DNA of 12,315 bases from GWF2-50-93 sp049297395 (lineage in GTDB: Bacteria; Verrucomicrobiota; Lentisphaeria; Victivallales; GWF2-50-93). Made by a program: the position numbers and the translations under genes. Below the pieces are notes generated by a model that was given only the letters and a program-made list of their open reading frames with translations, was not told the DNA's origin and ran no database searches. This document shows, piece after piece, positions 12,252 to 12,315 of the stretch. The stretch is taken from NCBI GenBank assembly GCA_049297395.1, contig JBAQUG010000521.1, positions 1 to 12,315 on the forward strand. Direction: 5' to 3'. Each line of letters starts with the position of its first letter. The stretch's first letter is position 1.

Positions 12252-12315
12252 CACGCCAGCAGAGTGGCGTGGCTACAGCAATTCTTGAATGTAGCCGCGT
12301 CACTCTGCTGACGCG
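12252..12315. repeat. 64-bp triple-hairpin dispersed repeat, copy 2 (ends at window edge)
   Basis: Same architecture and length as 3016-3079. The stems are CACGCCA/TGGCGTG (12252-12258 with 12265-12271), GCTACA/TGTAGC (12272-12277 with 12290-12295) and CGCGTCA/TGACGCG (12296-12302 with 12309-12315). The first stem differs from copy 1 at two positions, and both changes are matched on the other strand of the stem. It lies upstream of the DUF3137 gene. Confidence 0.85.

Overview
The window carries about a dozen protein genes, with an overall base composition near 48-50% GC, and a high density of short palindromic repeats in nearly every intergenic gap. No rRNA, tRNA, CRISPR array or recognisable transposase was seen. 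The UvrC type (DISN rather than DISH at the first catalytic Asp), the DUF3137 and D-aminoacylase genes, and the abundance of hairpin repeats (including the widespread CTGAGCTTGTCGAAG type) suggest a Gram-negative-like bacterium of the PVC/Lentisphaerota-Omnitrophota sort. That placement is an impression only.

Layout. Positions 3-989 (+) hold the C-terminal two thirds of UvrC. Positions 1176-2986 (+) hold a DUF4143-type AAA ATPase whose stop overlaps the start of a short signal peptidase I. A 64-bp triple-hairpin repeat (3016-3079) follows; its second copy ends the window (12252-12315). A membrane-anchored NTF2/SnoaL-like protein (3118-3615, +) converges on an N-acyl-D-amino-acid deacylase (3694-5253, -) across a double hairpin that also supplies the deacylase stop codon.

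The stretch 5263-7811 looks like a decayed toxin-antitoxin/defence area. It holds an orphan ParD-like antitoxin, a complete VapB antitoxin with a VapC that has lost its middle, an isolated nuclease domain from a type III restriction enzyme, and several long inverted repeats. Embedded in it (5495-6430, -) is a secreted protein gene with a good promoter, a good ribosome binding site and a signal peptide. Its reading frame is interrupted by a single in-frame TGA. The codon lies in a Cys-Pro-Thr-TGA context (CxxU) and is followed at the right distance by a 9-bp stem with a GGU loop, so a selenoprotein is a serious alternative to a nonsense mutation. This is the most interesting feature of the window.

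Positions 7874-11060 (+) hold sugar metabolism genes: glucosamine-6-phosphate deaminase (with Ser in place of a catalytic-triad Asp/Asn), a DegT/DnrJ-family PLP aminotransferase, and a Gfo/Idh/MocA oxidoreductase. Strong hairpins separate the three. The one before the aminotransferase is a perfect 15-bp inverted repeat that buries the Shine-Dalgarno sequence and stops exactly at the start codon. A DUF3137 membrane protein (11234-12211, -) closes the window and converges on the oxidoreductase across further palindromes, one of which appears to have a second repeat inserted in its loop.
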